Shown here one piece after another: positions 9,843 through 19,427 of a stretch of DNA of 64,000 bases. Each line of letters begins with the position of its first letter. The stretch's first letter is position 1. The notes under the pieces are model-generated. The model searched no databases. It worked only from the letters and a program-made list of their open reading frames with translations, and was not told the DNA's origin. Position numbers and translations under genes: made by a program. Source of the stretch: Denitratisoma sp. (lineage in GTDB: Bacteria > Pseudomonadota > Gammaproteobacteria > Burkholderiales > Rhodocyclaceae); NCBI GenBank assembly GCA_032027165.1, contig JAVSMO010000001.1, positions 2,937,570-3,001,569 of the forward strand, given 5' to 3'.

Positions 9843-11738
9843 ATGCGGCTGGCGGAATTCAAGAACCCTGAACAGGAGCTCGAGCGCTTTCAGCGACGCC
9901 TGGCGGTGGCGGGCGGACTCGTGCTGCTGGCCTTCTTCCTGCTTTTTGTGCGCTTCTTCTGGCTGCAGGTCATCCAGCACGAGCACTACCGGACGCGCGC
10001 CGAGGACAACCGCATCGCCTTGGTGCCCATCGTGCCGAACCGCGGCCTCATCGTCGATCGCAACGGCACCGTTCTGGCGCGCAATTATTCCGCCTACACC
10101 CTGGAGATCATGCCGAGCAAGGTGGCCGACCTGGAGGCCGTCATCGACGAACTGGCCGACATCGTCGACATCCAGCCGAAGGACCGCAAGCGCTTCCGCA
10201 AGCTGCTCGAGGAAAGCCGGAATTTCGAGTCGTTGCCGATCCGCACCCGCCTGACCGACGAGGAGGTGGCACGTTTCGTCGCGCAACGCTTCCGTTTTCC
10301 GGGGGTGGACGTCAAGGCCCGCCTGTTCCGCCAGTATCCCAACGGCGATCTGGCCTCGCATGCCCTGGGATACATCGGCCGGGTAAACGACCGCGATCTG
10401 GCGTCGATCGAGAAGAACGAGGCCGAGGACAACTACCGCGGCACCGAGCACTTCGGCAAGACCGGCCTGGAACAGAAATACGAGTTCGAACTGCACGGCC
10501 AGACCGGTTTCGAGCAGGTCGAGGTCGATGCCGGCGGCCGTGCCGTGCGCGTGCTGGAGCGCACTCCGCCGGTCCCGGGCAGCAATCTGGTGCTGACCCT
10601 CGATGCGAAGCTGCAGCAGGTGGTGGAGAAAGCCTTCGGCAAGCGGCGCGGCGCGCTGGTGGCCATCGAGCCCTCGACGGGCGGCATCCTGGCGCTGGTG
10701 TCGATGCCGGGCTACGACCCCAACCTGTTCGTGGACGGCATCAATCTGCTGGACTGGGAGGCGCTGAACACCTCGGAGGACAAGCCGATGGTGAACCGGG
10801 CCCTCAACGGCGCCTATCCGCCGGGCTCGACCTTCAAGCCCTTCATGGCGCTGGCGGCGCTGGAGACGGGCAAGCGCACGCCGCAGCAGAGCATTGCCGA
10901 CCCGGGCTTCTTTACCTTCGGCGGACATACCTTCCGCGACGACAAGAAGGGCGGCCATGGCATCGTGGACATGTACAAATCCATCGTGCACTCCTGCGAC
11001 ACCTACTACTACGTGCTTGCCAACGACATGGGCATCGATGCCATCGCGAACTTCATGCGCCAGCTCGGCTTCGGCAGTCCCACCGGCATCGACATCGAGG
11101 GCGAGTCGAGGGGGGTGCTGCCCTCGCAGGCCTGGAAGAAGGAGCGCTTCAGGAAGCCGGAGCAGCAAAAATGGTATGCCGGCGAAACCATCTCCATCGG
11201 CATCGGCCAGGGCTACAACGCGTACACGCCGATCCAGCTGGCCCAGGCGACGGCGGCGCTTGCCAGCGGCGGGGTCCTCTACCGGCCCCACCTGGTGAAG
11301 TACGTCGAAAACCTGGCCACGGGCGAGCGCACCCTGATCGAGCCGCAGCCCCTGCGCACGCTGCCGTTCAAGCCGGCCAACATCGAGGTGATCAAGCGGG
11401 CGATGGTCGGCGTGAACACGGAGGGCACCGGCGCGCGCGCCTTCGCCGGGGCGGAGTACGTCGCCGGCGGCAAGACCGGCACGGCCCAGGTGTACAGCCT
11501 GAAAGGCGGCAAGTACGAAGCGAGCAAGGTGCACGAGCGGCTGCGCGACCATGCGCTGTTCATCGCCTTTGCGCCGGCCGACAAGCCGACGATCGCCCTG
11601 GCGGTGCTGGTGGAGAATGGCGGCTTCGGCGCGCAGACGGCGGCGCCGATCGCGCGCCAGGTGCTCGACTACTACCTGCTCGGCAAGTTGCCCAGGGAAG
11701 CGGCGCCGGAATACGGGGAGATCGTCGAAGATGACTGA
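9843..11738 (+). CDS. mrdA: penicillin-binding protein 2 (elongation transpeptidase)
   Basis: A 631-residue class B PBP that cross-links peptidoglycan during lateral growth together with RodA. There is a short cytoplasmic leader, one membrane anchor (about residues 21-43), a dimerisation domain and the transpeptidase domain. The three catalytic motifs are visible: SxxK in 'PPGSTFKPF', SxN-type 'HSCDTYYY' and KTG in 'GKTGTAQVYS'. It overlaps the rodA start by eight bases. Confidence 0.97.
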   Translation: MRLAEFKNPEQELERFQRRLAVAGGLVLLAFFLLFVRFFWLQVIQHEHYRTRAEDNRIALVPIVPNRGLIVDRNGTVLARNYSAYTLEIMPSKVADLEAVIDELADIVDIQPKDRKRFRKLLEESRNFESLPIRTRLTDEEVARFVAQRFRFPGVDVKARLFRQYPNGDLASHALGYIGRVNDRDLASIEKNEAEDNYRGTEHFGKTGLEQKYEFELHGQTGFEQVEVDAGGRAVRVLERTPPVPGSNLVLTLDAKLQQVVEKAFGKRRGALVAIEPSTGGILALVSMPGYDPNLFVDGINLLDWEALNTSEDKPMVNRALNGAYPPGSTFKPFMALAALETGKRTPQQSIADPGFFTFGGHTFRDDKKGGHGIVDMYKSIVHSCDTYYYVLANDMGIDAIANFMRQLGFGSPTGIDIEGESRGVLPSQAWKKERFRKPEQQKWYAGETISIGIGQGYNAYTPIQLAQATAALASGGVLYRPHLVKYVENLATGERTLIEPQPLRTLPFKPANIEVIKRAMVGVNTEGTGARAFAGAEYVAGGKTGTAQVYSLKGGKYEASKVHERLRDHALFIAFAPADKPTIALAVLVENGGFGAQTAAPIARQVLDYYLLGKLPREAAPEYGEIVEDD

Positions 11739-12834
11739 GTTCGCATTCCGGCCGCGCGAATGGTGGCAGCGTCTCGTTGCCCCCATCGATCCGGTCCTGC
11801 TGGCGCTGCTGGCGCTGCTGCTCGGCTATGCCTTGCTCGTGCTGGTGAGCGCCTCGCCGGAACGGATGAACAACCAGTTCATCAATCTTGCCGTGGCGCT
11901 GGTGGTGATGCGCGTGGCCGCACAGATCCCGCCGCAGCGCCTGATGTATCTGGCGCTGCCCCTGTATCTGGGCGGCGTCCTGCTGCTGGTCGCCGTGGCG
12001 CTGTTTGGCGATGTCTCCAAAGGTGCGCGGCGCTGGCTCAACCTCGGCTTCATGCGCATCCAGCCGTCGGAGATCATGAAGATCGCCATGCCGCTCATGC
12101 TGGCCTGGTATTTCCAGAAGCACGAGGCGATGCTGCGCGCGCGCGACTGGGTTGTTGCCGCCCTCATCCTGCTGCTGCCGGTTGCGCTCATCGCCAGGCA
12201 GCCCGACCTCGGCACCTCGATCCTCGTGCTGTCGGCGGGCTTCTTCGTCATCTTCCTCGCCGGCCTTTCCTGGAAAGTCCTGGCGCTGCTGTTCTTCGGC
12301 GGACTGGCCAGCCTGCCCTTCGTCTGGACCCTGTTGCACGACTACCAGCGGCAGCGGGTGCTGACCCTGCTCAATCCCGAGGCCGATCCGCTCGGCAAGG
12401 GCTTCCACATCATCCAGTCGACCATCGCCGTAGGCTCCGGCGGCATCCTCGGCAAGGGCTGGGGAAACGGCACGCAGACGCACCTCGAATTCATCCCGGA
12501 GCGGCACACCGACTTCATCTTCGCCGTGCTCTCCGAGGAGTTCGGCCTGCTCGGCAACACCTTCCTGCTGGCGCTCTACGCACTCATCATCGGGCGCGGC
12601 CTGATGATCGCGGCGAACGCGCCGACGCTGTTCTCGCGACTGCTGGCCGGCAGCATCACGCTGATCTTCTTTACCTATGCTTTCGTGAACATGGGCATGG
12701 TCAGCGGCATCCTGCCGGTGGTGGGCGTGCCGCTGCCCTTCTTCAGTTATGGCGGCACGGCGCTGGTGACGCTGTTCCTCGGCGTCGGCATACTGATGTC
12801 CATACACAAGCACCGCATGCTTGTCCAAAAGTGA
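11731..12834 (+). CDS. rodA: peptidoglycan glycosyltransferase RodA (SEDS family)
   Basis: A 367-residue polytopic membrane protein, the SEDS glycan polymerase partner of PBP2. Family signatures seen are 'LGFMRIQPSEIMKIAMPL', 'QPDLGTSILVL', 'LEFIPERHTDFIFAVLSEEFGLLG' (with the catalytic Asp region) and 'GVPLPFFSYGGTAL'. The start ATG lies inside the 3' end of mrdA, so the two are translationally coupled. Confidence 0.97.
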   Translation: MTEFAFRPREWWQRLVAPIDPVLLALLALLLGYALLVLVSASPERMNNQFINLAVALVVMRVAAQIPPQRLMYLALPLYLGGVLLLVAVALFGDVSKGARRWLNLGFMRIQPSEIMKIAMPLMLAWYFQKHEAMLRARDWVVAALILLLPVALIARQPDLGTSILVLSAGFFVIFLAGLSWKVLALLFFGGLASLPFVWTLLHDYQRQRVLTLLNPEADPLGKGFHIIQSTIAVGSGGILGKGWGNGTQTHLEFIPERHTDFIFAVLSEEFGLLGNTFLLALYALIIGRGLMIAANAPTLFSRLLAGSITLIFFTYAFVNMGMVSGILPVVGVPLPFFSYGGTALVTLFLGVGILMSIHKHRMLVQK

Positions 12835-12844
12835 GGAAAGAGAC

Positions 12845-13789
12845 GTGAGGGGTAAGGAGTGGCTGGTCCTCGCCGGGGTTGCAATCCTTCTCGCCGCCTG
12901 CGGCAGCCAACCGCCGCGCACCGTCGCGCGGGACGAATCCGGTGCGCCGGCGGCGAAGCCGGCCCCTCAGAAGCCGCAGGTCGTGCTCAAGCGCGGCGGC
13001 GGCTACTACCAGGACGACGGTCCGGCCGACAGCCTGCCGGAGAACCTCGATGCCATCCCCGATGCCCAGCCGCGGCCCGAGCCGCTGCACCGATTCGCCA
13101 ACCGGCCGTATACCGTGCTGGGCAGGGACTATGTGCCCGCCCAGGAGCTGAAGCCTTACAAGGTACGCGGCATCGGCAGCTGGTATGGGCGCAAGTTCCA
13201 CGGCCAGAAGACCTCCAGCGGGGAGGTTTACGACATGTTCGCCATGACGGCGGCGCACCCGACGCTGCCGATCCCGAGCTACGCCCGCGTGACGAATCTC
13301 GCCAGCGGCAAATCGGTGGTGGTGCGGGTGAACGACCGCGGCCCCTTCCTGCACGAGCGCGTGATCGACCTTTCCTATGCCGCGGCCTGGAAGCTCGGCT
13401 ACATCGCCAGCGGCAGCGCCATGGTGGAAGTGGAGAGCGTGCTGCCGGAAGAGGCCCCGAAGGAAGCGCCCGCTGCGGATACGCTGCTGGCAGCGGCGAG
13501 GCCGGAGCCGGCGGACGTGTCCGCCGACACGCCGCCGCTGCCTTCCGTCGAGGAACTGCGCGGCACCTTCCTCCAGCTCGGCGCGTTCGGCAATCTCGAC
13601 AATGCCGAAAGCTTTCGGGCCCGGCTCCTCAGGCAGCTGACCTGGTTGAGCGAAACCATCCACGTCCACCCCAAGGACGGCATGTACCGCCTGCACCTCG
13701 GCCCCTACCGCGATGCGCAGGAAGCCGGTCGCGTCGCCGAACGCATCCGAGAGACACTGGCCTTCAGGCCCTTCGTCGTTCAGCGCTGA
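12845..13789 (+). CDS. rlpA: septal ring lytic transglycosylase RlpA family lipoprotein
   Basis: A 314-residue lipoprotein (lipobox LAAC about residue 18) with the double-psi beta-barrel RlpA domain in the middle ('GIGSWYGRKFHGQKTSSGE', 'VRVNDRGPF', 'IDLSYAAA') and a C-terminal SPOR domain ('FLQLGAFGNLDNAESF', 'YRLHLGPYRD') that binds denuded septal glycan. I chose the GTG at 12845, since AGGAAAGAG lies just before it and the signal peptide starts directly. A longer TTG start inside rodA would bury the signal sequence. Confidence 0.93.
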   Translation: MRGKEWLVLAGVAILLAACGSQPPRTVARDESGAPAAKPAPQKPQVVLKRGGGYYQDDGPADSLPENLDAIPDAQPRPEPLHRFANRPYTVLGRDYVPAQELKPYKVRGIGSWYGRKFHGQKTSSGEVYDMFAMTAAHPTLPIPSYARVTNLASGKSVVVRVNDRGPFLHERVIDLSYAAAWKLGYIASGSAMVEVESVLPEEAPKEAPAADTLLAAARPEPADVSADTPPLPSVEELRGTFLQLGAFGNLDNAESFRARLLRQLTWLSETIHVHPKDGMYRLHLGPYRDAQEAGRVAERIRETLAFRPFVVQR

Positions 13790-13792
13790 CGG

Positions 13793-13798
13793 TATAAT
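13793..13798 (+). promoter_or_regulatory. possible -10 box for dacA
   Basis: A perfect TATAAT lies just after the rlpA stop, about 30 bases before the dacA ATG. No convincing -35 is seen 16-18 bases upstream. It may give dacA and the downstream lip genes their own transcript. Confidence 0.4.
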
Positions 13799-13827
13799 TC
13801 CCGCTTTCCCCCGTTTTGCGTTCCGCG

Positions 13828-14952
13828 ATGAGAGCACTCGCCCTGTTCCTTTCCCTATTCCTTTCTGCGGCACTCCAGGCGCAGATCCTGCCGCAGGCGC
13901 CGACGATCGCGGCGAAATCCTGGCTGCTGATGGACTATTCCACCGGCCAGGCGCTGGCCTCCTACAACCCGGACGAGCGGGTCGAGCCGGCCTCGCTGAC
14001 CAAGCTGATGACAGCCTATGTGGTGCTGTCCGCCCTCAAGGAGGGCCGCATCAAGCCCGATCAGGCAGTGCCGGTGTCGGAGCGCGCCTGGAAGGCGCAG
14101 GGCTCGCGCATGTTCATCGAGCCGCGGCGCCCGGTCACGGTCGACGAGCTGTTGCGCGGCATGATCGTGCAATCTGGCAACGACGCCTGCATCGCCCTGG
14201 CGGAGGCGGTGGCCGGCTCGGAGGAGGCCTTCGTGCAGACGATGAACCGCGAGGCGCAGCGGCTGGGCCTGAAGGCCACGCGTTTCGTCAATTCCACCGG
14301 CCTGCCCGATCCGCAGCACTATTCGACCGCGCGCGATCTCGGCGCGCTGGCGGCGGCGCTGATCCGCGATCATCCCGAACACTATCCGCTCTATGCGCTG
14401 CGCGAATACACCTACAACCGCATCAGCCAGGCCAACCGCAACCGCCTGCTCTGGTCCGACCCGGCCGTCGATGGCGTCAAGACCGGCCACACCGAGAGCG
14501 CCGGCTACTGCCTGATCGCCTCGGCCAGGCGCGGGCCGCGCCGCCTGCTGTCGGTGGTGATGGGCACGGCCTCGGACACCCTTCGCATGCAGGAGTCGCA
14601 GAAGCTGCTCAACTTCGGCTTCCAGTTCTTCGACTCGGTGAGGCTGTACGCGAAAGACCAGGCGGTGTCCCAGCTCAAGGTGTGGAAGGGCGCGCAGAAT
14701 GCGGTCAAGGCCGGCTTCCTCGAGGATTTCACACTGTCCCTGCCCAAGGGCATGGCGGAGAAGGTCAGGGCCAGCCTGACCAGCAACCAGCCGCTGCTGG
14801 CGCCGGTGCAGAAAGGCCAGCGCATCGCCACCCTCAAGCTCACCCTCGACGACAAGCCCTACGGCGAGTATCCGGTCGTGGCCCTGGAGACCGTGCCCGT
14901 GGCCGGCATGCTCGGCCGGGCGTGGGACACCATGCGCCTGTGGTTCGAATGA
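13828..14952 (+). CDS. dacA: D-alanyl-D-alanine carboxypeptidase (PBP5/6 type)
   Basis: A 374-residue exported class C PBP that trims the terminal D-Ala from peptidoglycan stem peptides. It has a signal peptide (residues 1-18) and the catalytic motifs SLTK ('EPASLTKLM'), SGN ('VQSGNDACI') and KTG ('VKTGHTESAGYC'). The C-terminal beta domain and amphipathic membrane-anchor helix ('AWDTMRLWF') are present. The ATG at 13828 gives a normal signal peptide; a TTG four codons upstream is less likely. The stop overlaps dat (ATGA). Confidence 0.96.
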   Translation: MRALALFLSLFLSAALQAQILPQAPTIAAKSWLLMDYSTGQALASYNPDERVEPASLTKLMTAYVVLSALKEGRIKPDQAVPVSERAWKAQGSRMFIEPRRPVTVDELLRGMIVQSGNDACIALAEAVAGSEEAFVQTMNREAQRLGLKATRFVNSTGLPDPQHYSTARDLGALAAALIRDHPEHYPLYALREYTYNRISQANRNRLLWSDPAVDGVKTGHTESAGYCLIASARRGPRRLLSVVMGTASDTLRMQESQKLLNFGFQFFDSVRLYAKDQAVSQLKVWKGAQNAVKAGFLEDFTLSLPKGMAEKVRASLTSNQPLLAPVQKGQRIATLKLTLDDKPYGEYPVVALETVPVAGMLGRAWDTMRLWFE

Positions 14953-15821
14953 CGACCGTTTACCTCAACGGCGAGTTCATGCCGATTGCCGAGGCGAAGG
15001 TGTCGGCGATGGACCGCGGCTTCCTCTTCGGCGACGGCGCCTACGAGCTGATCCCCGTCTATTCGCGCCGGCCCTTCCGCCTGCCCGAGCACCTCGCGCG
15101 GCTGCGGCATACCCTCGACGGCATCCGCCTGGCGAATCCCCACGACGACGCGGAGTGGGCGCGGCTGATCGGCGAGATCGTCGCGCGCAACGACGGCGAG
15201 GACCAGTCGGTCTACCTGCAGATCACGCGCGGCGCGGACACGAAGCGCAACCACGCCTTCCCGGCGCGGGTGGCGCCGACGGTGTACATCATGTCCGAAC
15301 CGCTGGTGACGCCGCCGCCGTCCCAGCGCGAGACGGGCATCGCCGCGGTGTCGGCGACGGACGTGCGCTGGCTGCGCTGCGACCTGAAGACGACCTCGCT
15401 GCTGGCCAACTGCCTGTTGCGCCAGCGGGCGGTCGATGCCGGCTGCGCCGAGACGATCCTGTTCCGCGACGGCTGCATGACCGAGGGCGCCGCCTCGAAC
15501 ATTTTCGCCGTGAAGGACGGCGTGCTGCTGGCGCCGCCGAAGACCCATCTCATGCTGCCCGGCATCACCTACGACGTCGTGCTGGAACTGGCGGCCAGGC
15601 ATGGCCTGGCCTGCGCGGTGCGCGACGTGCTCGAAGCGGAGGCCCGCGCCGCCGACGAGCTGTGGATGACCTCCTCGACCAAGGAGGTGCTGCCGATTGT
15701 CCGGCTCGACGGCCAGCCCGTCGGACGGGACGAAAATGCGGGCCGGCCCGGCCCGGTCTTCAGGCGGATGTATGGCTGGTATCAGGACTTCAAGCAGACG
15801 GTGATGCGCGCCGGTGAGTGA
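14949..15821 (+). CDS. dat: D-amino acid aminotransferase (D-alanine transaminase)
   Basis: A 290-residue fold-type IV PLP aminotransferase. The motif 'MDRGFLFGDGAYELIPVY' and the Lys in 'LRCDLKTTSLLANCLLRQ' match D-amino acid transaminases, and 'EGAASNIFAVKDG' is the family signature. It probably makes D-Ala or D-Glu for the wall, which fits its position after dacA. A branched-chain transaminase is the main alternative, but the D-type sequence pattern is better. Its 3' end overlaps ybeD. Confidence 0.88.
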   Translation: MTTVYLNGEFMPIAEAKVSAMDRGFLFGDGAYELIPVYSRRPFRLPEHLARLRHTLDGIRLANPHDDAEWARLIGEIVARNDGEDQSVYLQITRGADTKRNHAFPARVAPTVYIMSEPLVTPPPSQRETGIAAVSATDVRWLRCDLKTTSLLANCLLRQRAVDAGCAETILFRDGCMTEGAASNIFAVKDGVLLAPPKTHLMLPGITYDVVLELAARHGLACAVRDVLEAEARAADELWMTSSTKEVLPIVRLDGQPVGRDENAGRPGPVFRRMYGWYQDFKQTVMRAGE

Positions 15822-16077
15822 AGAATCGCTCCTGCAGTTTCCCTGCGACTTCCCGATCAAGGTCATGGGCCAGCGCCAGGACGGCTTCGCCCAGGCCGTG
15901 CTGGAAGTGGTGCTGCGCCACGCGCCCGACTTCGACGCCGCCGCCATGGAAATGCGGCCGAGCGCGAAGGGCAACTACATGAGCCTGACGTGCACCATCC
16001 GCGCCGTTTCGCGCGAGCAACTCGACACGCTCTACCAGGAGCTGTCGGGCCACCCGCTGGTGAAGGTCGTGCTGTGA
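15814..16077 (+). CDS. ybeD: YbeD/DUF493 family protein
   Basis: An 87-residue ACT-like small protein ('FPCDFPIKVMGQ', 'YMSLTCTIRA', '[15 protein letters not shown]'). The family is conserved between dac genes and lipB in many proteobacteria; a regulatory role in lipoate synthesis has been proposed but is not proven. The start is a GTG overlapping the dat 3' end by 8 bases. It also overlaps lipB by GTGA. Confidence 0.92.
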   Translation: MSEESLLQFPCDFPIKVMGQRQDGFAQAVLEVVLRHAPDFDAAAMEMRPSAKGNYMSLTCTIRAVSREQLDTLYQELSGHPLVKVVL

Positions 16078-16685
16078 GCGGGATTGCCCAGCGCCGTCTC
16101 GGGGAGACTGACTTTTCCCCCACCTGGCGCGCCATGCAGCGCTTCACCGCCGGCAGGCATGCCGGCACGCCGGACGAACTCTGGCTCACCTCGCATCCGC
16201 CGGTGTTCACCCAGGGCCAGGGCGGCAAGCCCGAGCACCTGCTGCGCGACGCCGGCATCCCCGTCGTGAAGATCGACCGCGGCGGCCAGATCACCTACCA
16301 CGGCCCCGGGCAGGCGGTTGTCTATCTCCTGGTCGACCTCTCGCGGCGCGGCCTCAAGGTGCGCGAGCTGGTCTCGCGCATCGAACAGGCGGTGATCGAC
16401 CTGCTGGCCGGCTACGGCATCCGCGGCGAGCGGGTGGCCGGCGCGCCGGGCGTGTATGTCGGCGGCGCCAAGATCGCCGCGCTGGGCCTGCGCGTGAAGA
16501 ACGGCTGCTGCTACCATGGCGTGGCGCTCAACGTGGACATGGAACTTGCGCCGTTTTCGGCGATCAATCCCTGCGGCTATCCGGGGCTGAAGGTGACGCA
16601 ACTGCGCGACCTCGGCGTGGCCGTCGGCTGGGAGGCCGCCGGCGAGGCCCTGCTGGAACAACTGAAACGACAGATCGAAAAGTGA
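16074..16685 (+). CDS. lipB: octanoyl-ACP:protein octanoyltransferase
   Basis: A 203-residue LipB that transfers octanoate from ACP to lipoyl domains. Visible are '[19 protein letters not shown]', the catalytic Lys in '[15 protein letters not shown]' and the catalytic Cys in '[13 protein letters not shown]'. The GTG start overlapping the ybeD stop gives the normal length; the frame is open 28 codons further upstream inside ybeD. Codons 11-14 (E-T-D-F) contain one copy of the GACTGACTTT motif described in the findings. Confidence 0.95.
   Translation: MSGIAQRRLGETDFSPTWRAMQRFTAGRHAGTPDELWLTSHPPVFTQGQGGKPEHLLRDAGIPVVKIDRGGQITYHGPGQAVVYLLVDLSRRGLKVRELVSRIEQAVIDLLAGYGIRGERVAGAPGVYVGGAKIAALGLRVKNGCCYHGVALNVDMELAPFSAINPCGYPGLKVTQLRDLGVAVGWEAAGEALLEQLKRQIEK
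16106..16115 (+). repeat. GACTGACTTT motif, copy 1
   Basis: Exact copy inside lipB, read as GAG-ACT-GAC-TTT (E-T-D-F), a different frame from the copies in aroE and hemL. Context is GGGGAGACTGACTTTTCC. Confidence 0.6.
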
Positions 16686-17629
16686 GCAGCGACAAACCGC
16701 ACAAGCAGAAGGGCGAGGCCAAGACCGCCCGCATCCCGATCAAGGTGGTGCCGGCCGCCGTGCCGCTGAAGAAGCCCGACTGGATCCGCGTCAAGGCCGG
16801 CAACGGCCACGCCCGTTTCGGCGAGGTGAAGCGCATCCTGCGCGAGGCCGCCCTGCACACGGTGTGCGAGGAAGCCTCCTGCCCTAACATCGGCGAATGC
16901 TTCGGCAAGGGCACCGCCACCTTCATGATCCTCGGCGACCTGTGCACGCGGCGCTGCCCGTTCTGCGACGTCGGCCACGGCAAGCCGCTGCCGCCCGATC
17001 CGAACGAGCCGGCGCACCTGGCGCAGACGGTGGCGGCGATGAAACTGAAATACGTGGTCGTCACCAGCGTCGACCGCGACGACCTGCGCGACGGCGGCGC
17101 GCAGCACTTCGCCGACTGCATCCGCGCCGTGCGCGAAGCCGCGCCGGCGACGCGCATCGAGATCCTCGTGCCCGACTTCCGCGGCCGCATGGACATCGCC
17201 ATCGACATCCTCACCGCCACGCCGCCGGATGTCTTCAACCACAACCTCGAGACGGTGCCGCGGCTCTACAGGCAGGCGCGGCCGGGCGCCGACTACGCGC
17301 ACTCGCTGGCCCTGCTCAAGGCCTTCAGGACGCGCAACCCGCACATTCCCACCAAGTCGGGCCTGATGGTCGGCATCGGCGAGACCGACGAGGAGATCCT
17401 CGCCGTCATGCGCGACCTGCGCGTCCACGACGTCGACATGCTCACCATCGGCCAGTACCTGGCGCCCTCCGGCCACCACCTGCCGGTGCTGCGCTACGTG
17501 CATCCGGACGTCTTCGCGATGTTCGAGCGCGAGGCGCGGGCGCTGGGCTTTGCGCACGCCGCCTGCGGGCCGATGGTGCGCTCGAGCTACCATGCCGACA
17601 TGCAGGCGCATCTTGCCGGCGTCTCCTGA
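16682..17629 (+). CDS. lipA: lipoyl synthase (radical SAM)
   Basis: A 315-residue radical SAM enzyme that inserts two sulfurs into octanoyl groups. The auxiliary cluster cysteines are in '[12 protein letters not shown]', the radical SAM CxxxCxxC motif is '[13 protein letters not shown]', and the C-terminal RSSYHAD Ser is present. The GTG start overlaps the lipB stop (GTGA). Length and all cluster ligands are intact. With lipB it gives de novo lipoylation. Confidence 0.97.
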   Translation: MSSDKPHKQKGEAKTARIPIKVVPAAVPLKKPDWIRVKAGNGHARFGEVKRILREAALHTVCEEASCPNIGECFGKGTATFMILGDLCTRRCPFCDVGHGKPLPPDPNEPAHLAQTVAAMKLKYVVVTSVDRDDLRDGGAQHFADCIRAVREAAPATRIEILVPDFRGRMDIAIDILTATPPDVFNHNLETVPRLYRQARPGADYAHSLALLKAFRTRNPHIPTKSGLMVGIGETDEEILAVMRDLRVHDVDMLTIGQYLAPSGHHLPVLRYVHPDVFAMFEREARALGFAHAACGPMVRSSYHADMQAHLAGVS

Positions 17630-17638
17630 GGAGTAACC

Positions 17639-18115
17639 ATGCTGAAGAAAATGCTGCTCGTCGCCGCCCTGTGCTTCGCTGCCGCCGCCCAGGCCCAGGT
17701 CAGGATCGGGCAGGCGGTGCCGCCCTTCGAAACCCGGCTGCTCGACGGCAAGCCCCTCGCCGCGCAGGCGCTGAAGGACAAGGCGGTGCTGGTGGTGTTC
17801 TGGGCGACCTGGTGTCCGACCTGCCGCAAGGAGCTGCCGGAACTGCAGTCGCTTTACGAAAAGCATCGCGGCAAGGGCTTCGAGATCCTGGCCCTGTCCA
17901 TCGATGCCGACGCCTTCACTGTGGAGGAATTCTGGAAGGACCACGATTACGCCTTCCCGGTCGCCATGCGCGGGCCCGCCCACGCCCAGGTTTTCGGGCC
18001 GGTCAAGGCGATTCCGGCGCTCTACCTGATCGACCGGAAAGGCGTGCTGCGCTTCTCGCGCATCGGCGGGATCGGCAAAGACAAGCTCGAGGCGCAATTA
18101 CTGCCACTGCTGTAG
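17639..18115 (+). CDS. TlpA-like thioredoxin-family protein, exported
   Basis: A 158-residue protein with a signal peptide (residues 1-19) and a thioredoxin fold bearing 'FWATWCPTCRKELPEL'. The CPTC active site and the 'IPALYLIDRKGVLRF' cis-Pro loop match TlpA/ResA-type periplasmic thiol-disulfide reductases. It follows lipA after 9 bases and has an SD (GAGGAG). Its partner is unknown; cytochrome c maturation or a peroxiredoxin-like role are both possible. Confidence 0.88.
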   Translation: MLKKMLLVAALCFAAAAQAQVRIGQAVPPFETRLLDGKPLAAQALKDKAVLVVFWATWCPTCRKELPELQSLYEKHRGKGFEILALSIDADAFTVEEFWKDHDYAFPVAMRGPAHAQVFGPVKAIPALYLIDRKGVLRFSRIGGIGKDKLEAQLLPLL

Positions 18116-18118
18116 GCG

Positions 18119-18646
18119 CTAGCGCTTCTGGGCGAGCGCGGCGTCGACCGCCCGCTTGTAGTAGATGTAGTCCATTTCCGGCGCCGGCGCGCCCAGGCGC
18201 GTGGCGGCGGCGGAGACCTGGCCGCGGTGGTGCACCATGTGGCCCATCATGTGCGTGAGCACGTCGCGCACCCAGTTGCGCCGTTCCTTGCCTTCGCTGC
18301 TGCGGTAGCCGATCTCGGATTCGAAGAAGCTGTCGGGGCGGGTCTCCAGCCAGTGCTGCAGGTCGCGCAGCTCCTGGCGCAGGGCATTCTTCAGCTCGCG
18401 CCAGTCCGGATGGTGGAGCGTCCTGAAGTCGACGATGGGACTTTCCCCCTGCAGCCGCAGCCGCCACAACTCCTCCACCACCAGGATGTGGTCGACGGTC
18501 TGGTGGATGGTAGAGAAGAACAGGCCCTGGGGTTCGGACAAGGCCTTCGGGTCGAGCCGGTCCAGGCACTCGAACAGGACCTCGTTGGCCCAGTGCTGGT
18601 AGTCGGCCTGGTAGATGAAATACTGCTTCCAGCTCAGCGCGCCCAT
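18119..18646 (-). CDS. DinB-family protein
   Basis: A 175-residue four-helix DinB/YfiT-like protein. The three metal-binding histidines are likely those in 'HQTVDHILVVEE' and 'HMMGHMVHHRGQV'. Family members bind a divalent metal and some are thiol transferases, but most are uncharacterised. It is convergent with the thioredoxin gene, with 3 bases between the stops, and divergent from the DUF4197 gene. Confidence 0.88.
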   Translation of the reverse strand: MGALSWKQYFIYQADYQHWANEVLFECLDRLDPKALSEPQGLFFSTIHQTVDHILVVEELWRLRLQGESPIVDFRTLHHPDWRELKNALRQELRDLQHWLETRPDSFFESEIGYRSSEGKERRNWVRDVLTHMMGHMVHHRGQVSAAATRLGAPAPEMDYIYYKRAVDAALAQKR

Positions 18647-18702
18647 CGTGTCCCCCGTTTGCTTTCGTGCGAGAATGCCGGCATCAAGACAGGAGTTCCG
18701 TC

Positions 18703-19392
18703 ATGGCCAATCCCTTGCGCATTTTCATCGCTTTGTTTCTGCTTGTCACCTTGTCGCCCGCGCGGGCTGCCGGACTGGATGCCGTCAGCGCGGAGGAGAG
18801 CAGCGGCGCGCTGCGCCAGGCGCTGACCCAGGGGGCGAACGCGGCAGTGGCCAGCCTCGGCCGGCCGGATGGCTTCCTCGGCAACCCGAAGGTGAAGATT
18901 CCCCTGCCGGAGAACCTGCAGAAGGCAGAGAAGATGATGCGCAAGCTCGGCATGGGCAAATACGCCGACGAGCTGATCGTCACCATGAACCGCGCCGCCG
19001 AGGCCGCCGTGCCGGAAGCGAAGGAGCTGCTCTTGAATGCCGTCAAGCAGATGACCCTGCAGGACGCCAAGGGCATCCTCACCGGCGGCGACGACTCGGT
19101 CACGCAATACTTCAAGCGCACCACCTCCGCGCCGCTGACCGAGAAGTTCCTGCCCATCGTCAGGCAGGCGACGGAACGGGTCGAGCTGGCGAAGAAGTAC
19201 AACCGCTACGCCAAGCAGGGCGCCAAGCTCGGCCTGATCGACAAGAAGGACGCCAGCCTAGAGGCCTACGTCACGGAGAAGGCCCTCGACGGCCTGTTCC
19301 TCATGATCGGCGAGGAGGAGCGGGCGATCCGCAAGAACCCGCTCGGCCAGGCCAGCAGTCTGTTGCAGAAGGTGTTTGGCGCACTCAGATAA
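18703..19392 (+). CDS. DUF4197 family exported protein
   Basis: A 229-residue protein with a signal peptide (residues 1-20). The mature part is largely helical and conserved in the DUF4197 pattern: 'ALRQALTQGANAAV', 'KIPLPENLQKAEKMMRKLGMG', 'LTEKFLPIVRQATERVELAKKYNRY' and 'DGLFLMIGEEERAIRKNPLG'. The function is unknown. The ATG at 18703 has AGGAGTT upstream; a longer frame start is not supported. It is followed by rep. Confidence 0.88.
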   Translation: MANPLRIFIALFLLVTLSPARAAGLDAVSAEESSGALRQALTQGANAAVASLGRPDGFLGNPKVKIPLPENLQKAEKMMRKLGMGKYADELIVTMNRAAEAAVPEAKELLLNAVKQMTLQDAKGILTGGDDSVTQYFKRTTSAPLTEKFLPIVRQATERVELAKKYNRYAKQGAKLGLIDKKDASLEAYVTEKALDGLFLMIGEEERAIRKNPLGQASSLLQKVFGALR

Positions 19393-19413
19393 ATGTCCCC
19401 GCCGTCCTGGCGG

Positions 19414-19423
19414 GACTGACTTT
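19414..19423 (+). repeat. GACTGACTTT motif, copy 2 (intergenic)
   Basis: Exact copy outside any coding sequence, four bases before the rep start codon. Context is GCGGGACTGACTTTACC. Because it is non-coding here, protein sequence cannot explain the conservation. Confidence 0.6.
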
Positions 19424-19427
19424 ACCG

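Noticed and set aside
12821..12844. Upstream TTG start for rlpA inside rodA
   Set aside because: It would add eight charged residues before the lipoprotein signal; the GTG at 12845 has a proper SD.
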